Shown: piece by piece, positions 32,517 to 42,317 of the stretch | How positions within the stretch are numbered: the first letter of the stretch is position 1 | Layout of the letters: each line of letters starts with the position of its first letter | Origin: an uncultured Eubacteriales bacterium | GTDB lineage: Bacteria; Bacillota; Clostridia; Christensenellales; CAG-138 | DNA length: 64,000 nt | Direction of reading: 5' to 3' | Assembly: GCA_900544555.1 (NCBI GenBank) | Contig: UQWD01000012.1 | Coordinates: 5,825-69,824, forward strand | Translations under genes and position numbers: made by a program | The notes under the pieces: model-generated | Databases searched by the model: none | The model's input: the letters and a program-made list of their open reading frames with translations, nothing else | Told to the model about the DNA's origin: nothing

Positions 32517-34316
32517 CTACTGGAACCAGCGGCGTATGGTTTCGCCGATGGAGCTGAACCAGCGCGCGATGGAGTTGAAAAAGCCTTCCTCCGCGGGCTC
32601 CCGCTCCGGCGCGCCAGTCGGCGCGGTCGTTCCCGGCGCGGACGGAGCATCCTTGTCAAGGGGTTTTGGAACGAATATGTCCGGCGTGTTTAGCACAAAC
32701 TGCACGGCGGAGTTTACGCTCTCATCATTGCCCGTAAAGGCGCGGTAGTCCTTAGAAAGCGCCATAAGCGCATCCTTGCGCGAGAGGGAAACGTTTAACT
32801 CCGCCGCAATCTGAGCTAAAGGCGTTACACCGTCCCTTCCAAGCCTTTTAAGACCCTTGCGAAGCGCGCCGATCGCGCTGTAAAGCTCATCAATGCCCGC
32901 CTGCAATTCTTCCCCTGAATCCGTAAGCGCATCGTAGCCGTTCGCAAGCCCCTCAAGCCCGCCGCTTAAGCCGCGCGCCCCGCCCTCAAGCTCCGTCAGC
33001 CCGTCTTGAAGGCCGTCTATCCCGGAATAAAGCTCGCCCGCGCCATCGTACAGCTCATTCACGCCGCCGGCAAGCTCCGCAAGCGGGCTGTCCGCAATCG
33101 CTGCGTTCATCTCTAAAATATACTCCGCGGCCGACTTTACGACCTTTTCGCGCTGTTCCGGGGTGAGCGTTACGCCGAGCGCGCGCTCCACGGAATCCGC
33201 AACGCGCTCGGCGGCGCGTAAAGCCTCTTCCTCGCTTACAGGCTCAAGGTATGGGGCGACTTCATCCGTATACTGCTTGAAAACTCCGATACCGTCGCGC
33301 AGCCGACCGGCCCCTTCAGCGAGTGCTGCGGCCCCGTCTGCCGCCTCGCCCACACCGTCCGCTATACCGGCCGCGCCCCCGGCGCTTTGCTTAAGGCCCT
33401 TTTCAAGGGCGGAAAGCCCGCCCATATACTTTTCAAGCCCGTCCGCGTATTCCCGCGCGCCGTTTTCAAGCGTTCCAGCACCGTATATCAAGCTGTTCGA
33501 CGCATCCCGCATCTGCTCCACGCCTTGGGCAAGCTCCTGTATCTTGTCCAGGCTACCCACGTCTTCCTCATCAAATATCCCGTTTAACGCTATGAACATC
33601 AGGCCGTTCATCTCAAAACCGTCCACATCCGCCTCAATCGTCATCTCCTCGTTGAAAAGGCTCGGCTTCGTAACGCCCAGGTTTTCGCCAAGACCCGGGA
33701 ACATAAGGCCTACAACGGACGCCTCGCCCGCCTGCTGCATCTGCTTGGCGTTTTCGCAGCTGATATTGGAGAACCCCTCGCTCAGGGTAGCGAAGCATAC
33801 GATCGTGAAGGGAGTATAAAGGCCGACCGTTTCGCCGTCTACCTCCACATCGCTTTTGAGGCGGTTGCCCGTTTTTATGCCGATCGTAACGCGCCCGCTC
33901 GCGCCGGTAAGCTCGGAGGCGGTAACGGGCTTACCGTTGAGCTTGTATGTAATCTCAATCGAGAACGGAAGCTCCTTATCCGTAACGCCCTGGTAGCATA
34001 CGTCCTCCCCGTCGGCTTGAAAGGTAACGGCTTCCCCGTTTATCTCGGGCGCCGAGCTTCCCAATACGTTTCGTATTTCGGTGAGGGAGGTATGATCCGT
34101 CACGCGGCTGAGCTTCGCGCCGTTCGAGAGATATACGCTCGATACCATTGAATTGGGAGAGCCGTATTCATTTAGCTCGACATACACGGTTTCCTCGCGG
34201 CGCAGATACCCTTCACCCTCCGCGAGCGAGCCGATAGAAAAAATCACCGCCGCCAGCACGCCCGCAAGCATAATAAGCGCGATAGCCAGGCAAATCAATC
34301 GTACGTTAATCTTCAT
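32517..34316 (-). CDS. Secreted/anchored protein with L-x-x-G heptad repeats (YhgE/Pip-like)
   Basis: About 599 residues from ATG 34316 (MKINVRLICLAIALIMLAGV), five bases after AGGAG; the longer frame to 34406 overlaps the permease stop. One N-terminal span, then an extracytoplasmic region with two blocks of heptads of the pattern L-x-x-G (TLENGAREYADGLEKYMGGLSALEKGL and LYSGIDGLQDGLTELEGGARGL), as in YhgE/Pip-type proteins. The end is proline-rich and then amphipathic (FFNSIARWFSSIGETIRRWFQ). As third gene after an ABC ATPase and permease it is probably an accessory subunit reaching through the wall. Substrate unknown. Confidence 0.75.
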   Translation of the reverse strand: MKINVRLICLAIALIMLAGVLAAVIFSIGSLAEGEGYLRREETVYVELNEYGSPNSMVSSVYLSNGAKLSRVTDHTSLTEIRNVLGSSAPEINGEAVTFQADGEDVCYQGVTDKELPFSIEITYKLNGKPVTASELTGASGRVTIGIKTGNRLKSDVEVDGETVGLYTPFTIVCFATLSEGFSNISCENAKQMQQAGEASVVGLMFPGLGENLGVTKPSLFNEEMTIEADVDGFEMNGLMFIALNGIFDEEDVGSLDKIQELAQGVEQMRDASNSLIYGAGTLENGAREYADGLEKYMGGLSALEKGLKQSAGGAAGIADGVGEAADGAAALAEGAGRLRDGIGVFKQYTDEVAPYLEPVSEEEALRAAERVADSVERALGVTLTPEQREKVVKSAAEYILEMNAAIADSPLAELAGGVNELYDGAGELYSGIDGLQDGLTELEGGARGLSGGLEGLANGYDALTDSGEELQAGIDELYSAIGALRKGLKRLGRDGVTPLAQIAAELNVSLSRKDALMALSKDYRAFTGNDESVNSAVQFVLNTPDIFVPKPLDKDAPSAPGTTAPTGAPEREPAEEGFFNSIARWFSSIGETIRRWFQ

Positions 34317-34380
34317 TTTTTCACTCCTGTTCTTTATTCGGGCAAGCGCGCGGACGTTAGCCGCGCGCAAAAATCTTGCG

Positions 34381-36876
34381 CTATTCCGCGCTTTTGAGAG
34401 ATTCAACCATATCCACGGCGCGTATCTTCCTTCGCATAACCGCGTTGACCATCAGGCAGAACACCACCGTAAGCGCAAACGCGTAAACGAAGCTGATTGG
34501 TTCGGCCGACCGGATAAACATTACAAGATCAACCTCGCATGTTTTAATGACGAACGAATGCATAAAGCGGCCGAATACCATGCCCGCCGCCGCCCCGATA
34601 ACCGCGAGGGCAATATTCTCCCGGAACACGTAATCGTACGTCTCCTTATCGTAAAAGCCCAGCACCCGAAGGGTAGCCAGCTCGCGTCTGCGCTCCGTAA
34701 TGTTGATGTTGGTCAGGTTGAGCATTACTACAAAGGTAAGCATAGCCGAGCCCGCTATGAGCACGAGTACCACGTAATCGAGAACGCTCAAAGAGTTTTC
34801 GACATCCTCATAAATCCCGCTGAGGGAGGCGATGTGATACATGCGCTTATCTGAAAGCAGCCGCTGTGCGGCCTCGTCGAGCTGCTCGTCCGTAATACCG
34901 CCGGGGGCGCAGGCCATGAAGCCGTTGTAGCGCATAGCCATACCGAACGTACGCTCATAGTAATCCGGCGTCATATACACATAATGCCGTACGTAATTAT
35001 CCGCCACGCCCGTAACCATTACAGGATACTCAACGCCGCCGGATACAAGCGTTAATTCCGAACCGGCGCCGAGCGAGAGGATTTCGGCCAGCTTTCTCGT
35101 TATCACAACCCCTTCACCCGTCAGCGGCACCGGATCGCCGCCGTCGATGAGTTCGATTTTGCCGCTCATCGCCTCGTAGCTTTCCACGCCGAGCAAATGA
35201 ACGTCGCTCACGTTTGTTTCTCCAACGGCGGCGGTCATGGGCTTATCGTAGCAGTACAGCACGGAATCGAACAATGGGGCCTGAGTTTCCACAATCCCCT
35301 TAAGCTCCTCCATGGGCATTGCGTCGTACGCGTACCCCTGCACGTCCATATTCCAGATCTCCCCGAATTGGGCCGGGGCGATACCGAAGATCGAATCCTT
35401 CAAGCCGAAGCCCGTTACCAGCAGCGAGCAGCTGCCGGCTATGCCGATAACGCTCATCCAGAACCGCTTCCTATAACGTATCAGGTTGCGTACCGTTACC
35501 TTGGCGGTAAAGCTAAGGCGCTTCCAAAGCCACGTAACGCGCTCCAGAATAATGCGCTTGCCGGCCTTGGGCGCTTTTGGGCGCAGGAGCGCCGCGGGTT
35601 TTTCGCGCAATGTGGACAGCGAGGCGGCAAGCGTGGCGAGTACCGTGCAGGCCACAATAGCGATAATGGATGCGACAGCGATATCCCACCGGAACGGGGC
35701 CTTAAACCCGGGGATTCTGTACAATATATTGTAGGCGCTGCCGATAACCGTTGGGAATAGCTTAAAACCGAACACGCACCCGATTATGCCGCCGGTCACG
35801 GAAGCTAGCGCGGCGTAGGCGACATATTGGAAACAGATAACGCCGCCGCTGAAACCGAGCGCCTTGAGCGCGCCCATCTCCGTTCTTTTTTCCTCAACCA
35901 TGCGGGTCATGGTGGTAAGCGTTACAAGCGCGGCCACTACAAAGAAAATGAGCGGGAAAACATCCCCAATAGCCGCGATGCGGTCGGTGTTTTCGCTATA
36001 ATCCGAATATCCCGCGTTTCCGGTACGATCATAAACGTACCATGTCCCGGAAGCGCTAAGGCCGTATTCTTCGATACGTTCAATAGCCGCATCCACCAAG
36101 CCGTCGTATTTCTCTGAAAAGGAGGAAACGTCCCTTGCACCCTCAACAAGTATTTCAGCCTGCGTATAGCGCTTGTTCAGCATGCCCATCATGGGGAGCT
36201 TGCTCCCGAGCTTGATTATGGCGTTACCGGAGGCGTAGGCGAACGCATCCGACAATCCGTTGCCGACCGTGCTGTTGCCGCGCTCAAGGCGCGAAACGTA
36301 TTTTACGCTGTCGATAAAGCCGACCACGCGCAGCCTCACCTCGCCGCCCGCGCCGGCAAAAACCATCCAGTCCCCGATTTGTACGCCCTTATCGGCGACG
36401 AGGGAATCCAGCGCGACTTCATAATCGTCAAGCGGCAGGCGGCCCGAAATTACCTCAGGCATGTTCAAAAAACGCTCCGGCTCCCCGTCAATGCTATAGG
36501 TAGGCAGCATTTGCGCGCCTACTCCAAGCGGAAGAGACGGCTTGATGGGCATGGATATTAAATGCACGTTTAATTCCGCCTCGCCGCCTGCGTCCATGGA
36601 AGCGTCGGCGCCGACGACAGGCATTACCGCCTCCACGCCGGGCAAGGACCTGAGGGCCTCGATATCCTCGTCGGTCAGGCCGGAAGTGCTCATCACCGTA
36701 ATGTCCGCAAGCGAGTACGCGTTGAAATACCGGTCCCCGGCCTCTTTCATATCCGGGCTGGCCGCCCGGATCCCGGCAAAGAACGATACGCCCAGCGCGG
36801 AAATGGCGAAGATGGATAAAAACCGGGCGAGGTTGCGTTTGATCTCCCTGGCCAGATTATGATTGAGCTGCTTCAT
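34381..36876 (-). CDS. ABC transporter permease, FtsX/MacB class
   Basis: 831 residues. N-terminal span (FLSIFAISALGVSFFAGI), a large extracytoplasmic domain, a first FtsX block (about residues 305-430: VFPLIFFVVAALVTLTTMTRMVEEKRTEMGALKALGFS), a second extracytoplasmic domain, and a second FtsX block at the end (LVLIAGSAMLTFVVMLNLTNINITERRRELATLRVLGFYDKE). Both blocks carry the E-x-G/A-L-R/K-A/V-L-G-F coupling loop. Such permeases work by mechanotransmission with a LolD-type ATPase on lipids, peptides or lipoproteins. It lies 27 bases after its ATPase gene. Confidence 0.88.
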   Translation of the reverse strand: MKQLNHNLAREIKRNLARFLSIFAISALGVSFFAGIRAASPDMKEAGDRYFNAYSLADITVMSTSGLTDEDIEALRSLPGVEAVMPVVGADASMDAGGEAELNVHLISMPIKPSLPLGVGAQMLPTYSIDGEPERFLNMPEVISGRLPLDDYEVALDSLVADKGVQIGDWMVFAGAGGEVRLRVVGFIDSVKYVSRLERGNSTVGNGLSDAFAYASGNAIIKLGSKLPMMGMLNKRYTQAEILVEGARDVSSFSEKYDGLVDAAIERIEEYGLSASGTWYVYDRTGNAGYSDYSENTDRIAAIGDVFPLIFFVVAALVTLTTMTRMVEEKRTEMGALKALGFSGGVICFQYVAYAALASVTGGIIGCVFGFKLFPTVIGSAYNILYRIPGFKAPFRWDIAVASIIAIVACTVLATLAASLSTLREKPAALLRPKAPKAGKRIILERVTWLWKRLSFTAKVTVRNLIRYRKRFWMSVIGIAGSCSLLVTGFGLKDSIFGIAPAQFGEIWNMDVQGYAYDAMPMEELKGIVETQAPLFDSVLYCYDKPMTAAVGETNVSDVHLLGVESYEAMSGKIELIDGGDPVPLTGEGVVITRKLAEILSLGAGSELTLVSGGVEYPVMVTGVADNYVRHYVYMTPDYYERTFGMAMRYNGFMACAPGGITDEQLDEAAQRLLSDKRMYHIASLSGIYEDVENSLSVLDYVVLVLIAGSAMLTFVVMLNLTNINITERRRELATLRVLGFYDKETYDYVFRENIALAVIGAAAGMVFGRFMHSFVIKTCEVDLVMFIRSAEPISFVYAFALTVVFCLMVNAVMRRKIRAVDMVESLKSAE

Positions 36877-36903
36877 GTTTTATTTCCCCGTTCGCGAGCC
36901 GGG

Positions 36904-37605
36904 TTACCATTCAATCCGCTCAACGGGAATGGGAGCCGGGTTCACTTTCATATCCGCTACCGCGCCGTTTCGCATACGTATCACCCTGTCCGCCATCGGC
37001 GCGATTGCGGAGTTGTGCGTGATGATGATGACGGTCATGGAGCTGTTCCGGCACGAATCCTGAAGCAGCTTTAAAACCTGCTTGCCGGTTTGGTAGTCAA
37101 GCGCCCCCGTCGGTTCGTCGCAGAGCAGAAGCTTGGGGTTCTTTGCCAGCGCGCGCGCTATTGCCACGCGCTGCTGCTCTCCGCCGGAAAGCTGCGCGGG
37201 GAAATTGCCGATCCTGTCCCTTAGGCCGACCTGCTCGAGCACAGAGGCGGCGGGCAGGGGAGCGCGGCAGATCTGCGACGCGAGTTCAACGTTTTCCAGC
37301 GCTGTAAGGTTTTGCACCAGATTATAGAACTGGAATACAAAGCCCACGGTATCGCGCCTGTAACCGGTGAGGCGTTTGCGGTCATAGCTTTCAATATGCT
37401 CGCCGTCCACGACGATTCCACCGGAGGAGCAGCTATCCATGCCGCCCAGAATGTTGAGTAGCGTCGTTTTGCCGGCGCCCGACGGCCCGACCACGACGCA
37501 AAGCTCGCCTTTTTCGATACTAAAGCTGACGCCGGACAGCGCGCTTATAGTCACCTCGCCCATCCTGTACTGCTTTTTGACTTCGTTAAGCATGATATAA
37601 GGCAT
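36904..37605 (-). CDS. ABC transporter ATPase, LolD/MacB class
   Basis: 233 residues from ATG 37605. Walker A GPSGAGKTTLLN, Q loop VFQFYNLVQNLTA, signature LSGGEQQRVAIARAL, Walker B LLCDEPTGALD and the H-switch IIITHN are all in place. It is the first gene of a leftward operon with the FtsX-type permease and the heptad-repeat protein. Energises export or extraction from the membrane and probably responds to envelope stress or an antimicrobial; nothing in the sequence names the substrate. Confidence 0.92.
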   Translation of the reverse strand: MPYIMLNEVKKQYRMGEVTISALSGVSFSIEKGELCVVVGPSGAGKTTLLNILGGMDSCSSGGIVVDGEHIESYDRKRLTGYRRDTVGFVFQFYNLVQNLTALENVELASQICRAPLPAASVLEQVGLRDRIGNFPAQLSGGEQQRVAIARALAKNPKLLLCDEPTGALDYQTGKQVLKLLQDSCRNSSMTVIIITHNSAIAPMADRVIRMRNGAVADMKVNPAPIPVERIEW

Positions 37606-37764
37606 GGATAACTCCTTTCTATCCGAGATTTTTCATAATACGACTATATGTTCCTTTCCGCGCGCGGTCAATACCCGGCTGTTGAATTAATGATAATGTC
37701 AAATTCTATTCACATTCAAACTGTGTTATAATACCTATAACTTCGTTTTTATGGGAGGAGTATC

Positions 37765-39069
37765 ATGAAAAACGCCGGCCTCCGAATGTATATGTACGCT
37801 ATCTCAAATTTAGCGGTAATGTTCGCTGCGTATTTTACCCTGGCCGCCGCCGCTGCGGACAGCCGTGAAAGCGGCTTAATCCTGCTGCTGTTCGCCGTCC
37901 TTTCCTTCGGCCAGCGCATGGCGTTCGGCACGCTAGCCGACAGGTTGAACGATTTGAGGCCGCTGATGCTCTTGGGTATGTTTTTAACCGCGTGGGGCGC
38001 GCTTTTCTTTGGCGCGCCGGTTGTAGGGGTCGTGCTCGCGGGCGCAGGCGCGGCGTTGTTCGCGCCGTGCGCCGTCGTAGGCGCAGTTAGGAGCCGTCCG
38101 GGTCATACGGGCTCTATGGGCTTTTTCCTGTTCATGGGGCTTATCGGCGCGGGCGCGGGCGCGGCTGTGGGGCTTTCTCCGCAACGCGTGTCTCCGCCGC
38201 TTGTGGTGCTGTTTTTGCTCGTATGCATGGTTTCCGTCTGGATTACGGGCCCGGGAGCTGCTGTTGGCGATAAGGTGCAGGCGCATAAGTGGGAACCGCG
38301 CCGGACGGGGGTGTGGTCGTCGCTCCTTAGTTTTTTATCGATAGCTATCATATCTTACATCCTTACGATGCGGGCGTTTATGCCGATGGGCCAGTTATCG
38401 CACCTTAACCTGATGGGCAAGGTTGTTCCGCTTGCCGCCGGCGCTTTTTTCGGAGGCGTTATGGCGAGAAAGCTTAGCTGGAACGTGGCTTGCCCGGTGT
38501 TTATTGCCGCGGGCGGCCTGCTTTTGGGTTTTGGCGAAGGCGCCTTCCCGTCTTGGCTGGGATTATTCGCCCTCTCGGCGGCCCTGCCCCCAATACTTTG
38601 CGCGGGCATGAGGGCGTTACCCGGCTCCGCGGGGCTAGGATACGGGTTTATGGTTTTTGGCGCGGCGGCCGGCATTGCGGCAGCGGTAATTACGGATATG
38701 GGGCTTATTCATGCGCTGCACCCGGCGGCCGCCGCGTTTGCGCCGGCCCTGATTACGCTGCTCGCGTATCCCGCTTTTAAGGGCGGGCAGGCTCCCAACG
38801 CGGGTTTGGCAAAACACGAAGAGAATTCTGCGCGTGAGGGAACGGATGAATCACAACACGATAGCGCGCAGGAGGCGGAAGCTCTTCTGGAGGCGGACGC
38901 GCAAAAACACGAAGTAATCCTGCTTGGCCCGGCGGCCAGCGCCGCCGGCGGCGAGGAACTGAGCGGCTCTTTGGATGAGGGCGGCTTAGACGCTTTGTTG
39001 ACGCAATCAGCAGGCGTTAAAGAAAAGGAACCGGGCGGCGGGGATGAAGCCGGAGAAGTAAGCGATTAG
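37765..39069 (+). CDS. MFS-like membrane protein with acidic tail
   Basis: 434 residues from ATG 37765 (GGGAGGAG upstream, and a TATAAT box at 37727). About ten to eleven spans; the motif FGTLADRLNDLRPLMLLG after span two matches the MFS loop 2-3 signature in relaxed form. The last 95 residues are hydrophilic and acidic (EEALLEADAQ, EELSGSLDEGG), which is unusual for a carrier and may be a regulatory tail. Transport specificity cannot be told. Monocistronic between divergent neighbours. Confidence 0.65.
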   Translation: MKNAGLRMYMYAISNLAVMFAAYFTLAAAAADSRESGLILLLFAVLSFGQRMAFGTLADRLNDLRPLMLLGMFLTAWGALFFGAPVVGVVLAGAGAALFAPCAVVGAVRSRPGHTGSMGFFLFMGLIGAGAGAAVGLSPQRVSPPLVVLFLLVCMVSVWITGPGAAVGDKVQAHKWEPRRTGVWSSLLSFLSIAIISYILTMRAFMPMGQLSHLNLMGKVVPLAAGAFFGGVMARKLSWNVACPVFIAAGGLLLGFGEGAFPSWLGLFALSAALPPILCAGMRALPGSAGLGYGFMVFGAAAGIAAAVITDMGLIHALHPAAAAFAPALITLLAYPAFKGGQAPNAGLAKHEENSAREGTDESQHDSAQEAEALLEADAQKHEVILLGPAASAAGGEELSGSLDEGGLDALLTQSAGVKEKEPGGGDEAGEVSD

Positions 39070-39291
39070 GATGGGTTGAATACCACTTTGAGTCTGTTTG
39101 GGTAAAGAGGCTCCTAAAGGCTTTAATCGCCGGCGGCGGCATATGCGCGCGTTAGCGATAAGCGCAGCGTTGCAAGGGCTAAGCCGGCAGGGGAAGCGCC
39201 TCATTAAACCCTCAAAAGCGGAACAGCCGCTTTTTGACGCCCCGAGATGATATTCAGTTAGCATTTGAGAAGGTATGCGCTTTAAACAAAG

Positions 39292-39317
39292 GCTGGCGCG
39301 TTTTCGGGCGCGCCAGC
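39292..39317 (-). terminator. Hairpin after mrp
   Basis: GCTGGCGCG (39292-39300) pairs exactly with CGCGCCAGC (39309-39317). On the minus strand CTTTGTTT follows, so it fits the end of the leftward mrp transcript; it could also stop the rightward MFS-like gene. Confidence 0.6.
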
Positions 39318-39354
39318 AAAAAACGTATATCAGCAATAGTTTGGGATTGCCGTA

Positions 39355-40182
39355 TTATAGCGATGCTATCCTATCCATGGCCGCCATTACCGGCGTAGTA
39401 TCAATTCGCTCAATTTCACCCGCGTCGCAGGCCTGCGGAATATCCGGATCAAGCGGCAAGCGGCACAGAAGGGGGACTCCTAGCTCTCCCGCCAGCCGCT
39501 CTACGCCGCTTTTACCGTAGAGATGAAGTTCTTTGCCACAATCCGGGCACGAAATATAGCTCATATTTTCTACCAGCCCCAGTATGGGGATCCGCATCAT
39601 ATCCGCCATGCGCGCGGCCTTTTCAACAATCATGGATACGAGGCTTTGAGGAGAGGCGACGATAATTACGCCCTCGATCGGAATGCTTTGGAACACCGTA
39701 AGCGGAACGTCTCCGGTTCCAGGCGGCATGTCGATGAACATGTAATCCGCATCTCCCCACGCGACTCCGCTCCAAAACTGCTTTACCGTACCCGCTATTA
39801 CGGGGCCGCGCCATACAACGGGCGCGCTTTCATCCTCCAAAAGCAGGTTTACGGACATGATTTTAACGCCCTTGCCGCTCAAGACCGGAATAATCCCCGC
39901 ATCCGTGCCGGACGCCTTTTCTTTGATGCCGAACAAATGCGGGATGGACGGGCCGGTTATATCCGCATCCAGCACGGCCGCGATTTTGCCGCGGCGCGCG
40001 GCCTCCAGAGCGAGCAGCGCGGTAACGAGCGATTTTCCAACCCCGCCTTTGCCGCTGACGACGCCGATTACTTTTTTTATATTGCTATAAGTGTTTTGCG
40101 GCTCCAGCAATGAATTTGCTGCATGGGCCGATGGGCATGCCTCGCCGCAGGAATCGCAGTTGTGATTGCAATTTTCGGACAT
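39355..40182 (-). CDS. mrp: Mrp/NBP35-type iron-sulfur carrier ATPase
   Basis: 275 residues from ATG 40182 (site GAGGAG). N-terminal cysteines in CNHNCDSCGEAC, deviant Walker A VVSGKGGVGKS at 41-51, MFIDMPPGTGDVPLT, and CPDC at 212-215, which bridges an Fe-S cluster between two subunits. The protein loads Fe-S clusters onto target enzymes in the cytoplasm. The N-terminal cysteine set makes it resemble the NBP35 subgroup. No SUF or ISC gene is next to it; it stands alone between two rightward genes. Confidence 0.9.
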   Translation of the reverse strand: MSENCNHNCDSCGEACPSAHAANSLLEPQNTYSNIKKVIGVVSGKGGVGKSLVTALLALEAARRGKIAAVLDADITGPSIPHLFGIKEKASGTDAGIIPVLSGKGVKIMSVNLLLEDESAPVVWRGPVIAGTVKQFWSGVAWGDADYMFIDMPPGTGDVPLTVFQSIPIEGVIIVASPQSLVSMIVEKAARMADMMRIPILGLVENMSYISCPDCGKELHLYGKSGVERLAGELGVPLLCRLPLDPDIPQACDAGEIERIDTTPVMAAMDRIASL

Positions 40183-40378
40183 ACGCTCTCCTCAATCCTA
40201 TTGTTATTTGCGCCTTACGGTTATTTTGCGCAAAAGCATTATAGCTCCAACGCGCGCGAAACGTCAAATACTATGCCATATTTCGTACAAACTAATCCAT
40301 AGAATTGGCGGATTTTAAATGTTTTAGCGCCAAACTTATGTTATATCATCTAATCAACGAAAGAAAGGAGTTAAGGCA

Positions 40379-41920
40379 ATGGATAACAAATGGTATTTGC
40401 ATGATCCTCACGGCGAAGAGAATAACGCCGCTCATATACAGGATGAGGGCGCGGGGGACGCCGTGAACTCGGCGCATACGGAACCTGAAGCTGAAGCTCG
40501 GGGCGGAGAATCGCGGCAGGACGGGAGCTTACCGGAATATAATAACAATGAAGAGGGCGATTTAGATTTTAATCGTAGCCTTGTTGATGGCTTCAGTCAA
40601 AGTGAAAACAGCGCGGCGCAGAACGAACAAGGGGCAGAGGAAGGGGCTGCTGCGCATTGCGCGCCATACGAAGTCGTCCCGATCCCTGTGAAGAACGCGA
40701 AGGACGCTAAGGAGGCTAAAAGCGCAAAAAAAAGGAAATCCACCGTGCGTTTCTCAACGTTTGTAGCGTGTTTACTGATAATGGTGGTACTCGGCGGGGT
40801 TTTGGGCGGCGGCGTCGTTCACCTGATGCAGGCGGATCAGCCTAGTACAACCCCCGGACAGGTTGAGGGGAATGAAGGCGGCGGCGAAGGCTCTAATGAA
40901 GGCGATGGCGGCGCGCAGCCCCCCGACACAAACAAACCGTCCTCTGGATTGAACCTCTCGACAGGCCAGAGCGCGCCGGTAACGAACCGGGAAGAGGCCG
41001 TGGCCAAGGCCATCTCCTCCATTGTAAGCATAAATGTGGCGGCTGCGCCCGATATGCTAGGCGAAACCAAGACAGGCAGCGGATCCGGCGTGATCGTTAC
41101 AGCGGACGGCTACATCGTTACCAACAATCACGTAGTAAACGGCGCAACTTCCATTAAGGTACACCTTCAGGATGGGAGCGAGCATGACGCCAAACTCATT
41201 GGTACTGATACGCAGAGCGATTTGGCCGTGATTAAGATTGAGGCGGAAAACCTCCCCGCGGCGACGATTGGGGAATCCTCGACGCTTCGAGTCGGGCAGG
41301 AGGTAGTCGCGATTGGAAACCCGTTGGGGCAACTGATGAGCACGGTTACCAACGGCATCATCAGCGCGCTCGACAGGACCATAACCGTTGAAGGCCAGGA
41401 AATGACGCTGCTGCAGACGAACGCGGCGATTAACCCCGGTAACTCCGGCGGCGGGCTGTTTGATATGAACGGGAACCTGGTGGGCGTTGTGAACGCGAAA
41501 AGCATGGGCTTTGAGGTTGAGGGCCTGGGTTTCGCCATCCCGATTGACGTTGCGAAAACCGTAGTGGCGGATTTAATCGACCAGGGCTATGTGAGCGGCA
41601 GACCGTATCTGGGCGTTAGCGTTCAGGATGTAACGTATGCCCACGGGGATCAAAACGACTATAATAACCCGTTTTTATCCGGCCAGCAGTATACTACGCG
41701 CGTTCAGGTGATGAGCATTGAAGATGGCGGCCCGGCGGCAAAGGGCGGCATGCAGCTCAACGATTTGATCCTGAAAGTCAACGAAACGGATGTAACGGGT
41801 TCGTCGCAATTTATTTCTCTGCTGTCTGAATATAATGCTGGGGATGTGGTCACAATAACCGTACAGAGGGGCAATAACACGGTTGAACTGAGCATAGCGC
41901 TCGGAGAACGTACGGCTTAA
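40379..41920 (+). CDS. HtrA/DegP-type membrane-anchored serine protease
   Basis: 513 residues from ATG 40379 (AAAGGAG upstream). An acidic, disordered cytoplasmic N-terminus of about 120 residues is followed by one span (about 125-146), a glycine/glutamate-rich spacer and the trypsin-like domain with His 251 (NNHVVNG), Asp 281 (SDLAVIKI) and Ser 356 (NPGNSGGGLF). A PDZ domain follows (YLGVSVQDVTY ... VMSIEDGGPAAKGGMQLNDLILKVNETDV). It degrades or refolds misfolded proteins outside the membrane. All catalytic residues are present. The long acidic N-terminus is longer than in most relatives. Confidence 0.93.
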   Translation: MDNKWYLHDPHGEENNAAHIQDEGAGDAVNSAHTEPEAEARGGESRQDGSLPEYNNNEEGDLDFNRSLVDGFSQSENSAAQNEQGAEEGAAAHCAPYEVVPIPVKNAKDAKEAKSAKKRKSTVRFSTFVACLLIMVVLGGVLGGGVVHLMQADQPSTTPGQVEGNEGGGEGSNEGDGGAQPPDTNKPSSGLNLSTGQSAPVTNREEAVAKAISSIVSINVAAAPDMLGETKTGSGSGVIVTADGYIVTNNHVVNGATSIKVHLQDGSEHDAKLIGTDTQSDLAVIKIEAENLPAATIGESSTLRVGQEVVAIGNPLGQLMSTVTNGIISALDRTITVEGQEMTLLQTNAAINPGNSGGGLFDMNGNLVGVVNAKSMGFEVEGLGFAIPIDVAKTVVADLIDQGYVSGRPYLGVSVQDVTYAHGDQNDYNNPFLSGQQYTTRVQVMSIEDGGPAAKGGMQLNDLILKVNETDVTGSSQFISLLSEYNAGDVVTITVQRGNNTVELSIALGERTA

Positions 41921-42020
41921 ACCGGGTCCCCTGAGTTAAAGGTCATAACGCGCGCTCCCCAACGCGCGATGACATACCCCCAACCATCCCCGATATGCCG
42001 CATCCCCTGCGGCGCATCAA

Positions 42021-42050
42021 AGAAACGGCCTTATAGGGCCGTTTCTTTTT
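42021..42050 (+). terminator. Intrinsic terminator of the HtrA gene
   Basis: AGAAACGGCC (42021-42030) pairs exactly with GGCCGTTTCT (42037-42046), followed by TTTTCTG. Between this and 42251 I see no gene. Confidence 0.85.
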
Positions 42051-42250
42051 CTGAAAATAAAATACCAGCTAATATTTTAGAAGGCTTAAATGGGGCCTGG
42101 TTTTTAAGAAGCGGCGTTTAACAATGCCGCTGTGCTTTTAGGTTTTATACAAGTCCATGCCGTTTCCCAACAGTGCGAACAGGATTTCGCGGCAGGCCGA
42201 ACGCGAAAGGTGCGGTACCAGGGGCGCAACCCCTTTTTATACAATCAAAG

Positions 42251-42280
42251 AAAGCGTCCTCATGGCGTGACGGACGCTTT
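42251..42280 (-). terminator. Hairpin after the MATE gene
   Basis: AAAGCGTCC (42251-42259) pairs exactly with GGACGCTTT (42272-42280); on the minus strand CTTTGATTGT follows. A probable terminator of the leftward MATE gene. Confidence 0.6.
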
Positions 42281-42317
42281 GGATAACCTGCTTATAAACC
42301 TACGCAAAACAAATAAG

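Noticed and set aside
32364..32693. A rightward Arg/Ala-rich frame
   Set aside because: It overlaps the end of the heptad-repeat gene in antisense, and its composition reflects GC-rich shadow coding.
33163..33819. A rightward 218-residue frame rich in Ser, Ala and Pro
   Set aside because: Composition is that of an antisense shadow of the heptad-repeat gene; no start signal and no family.
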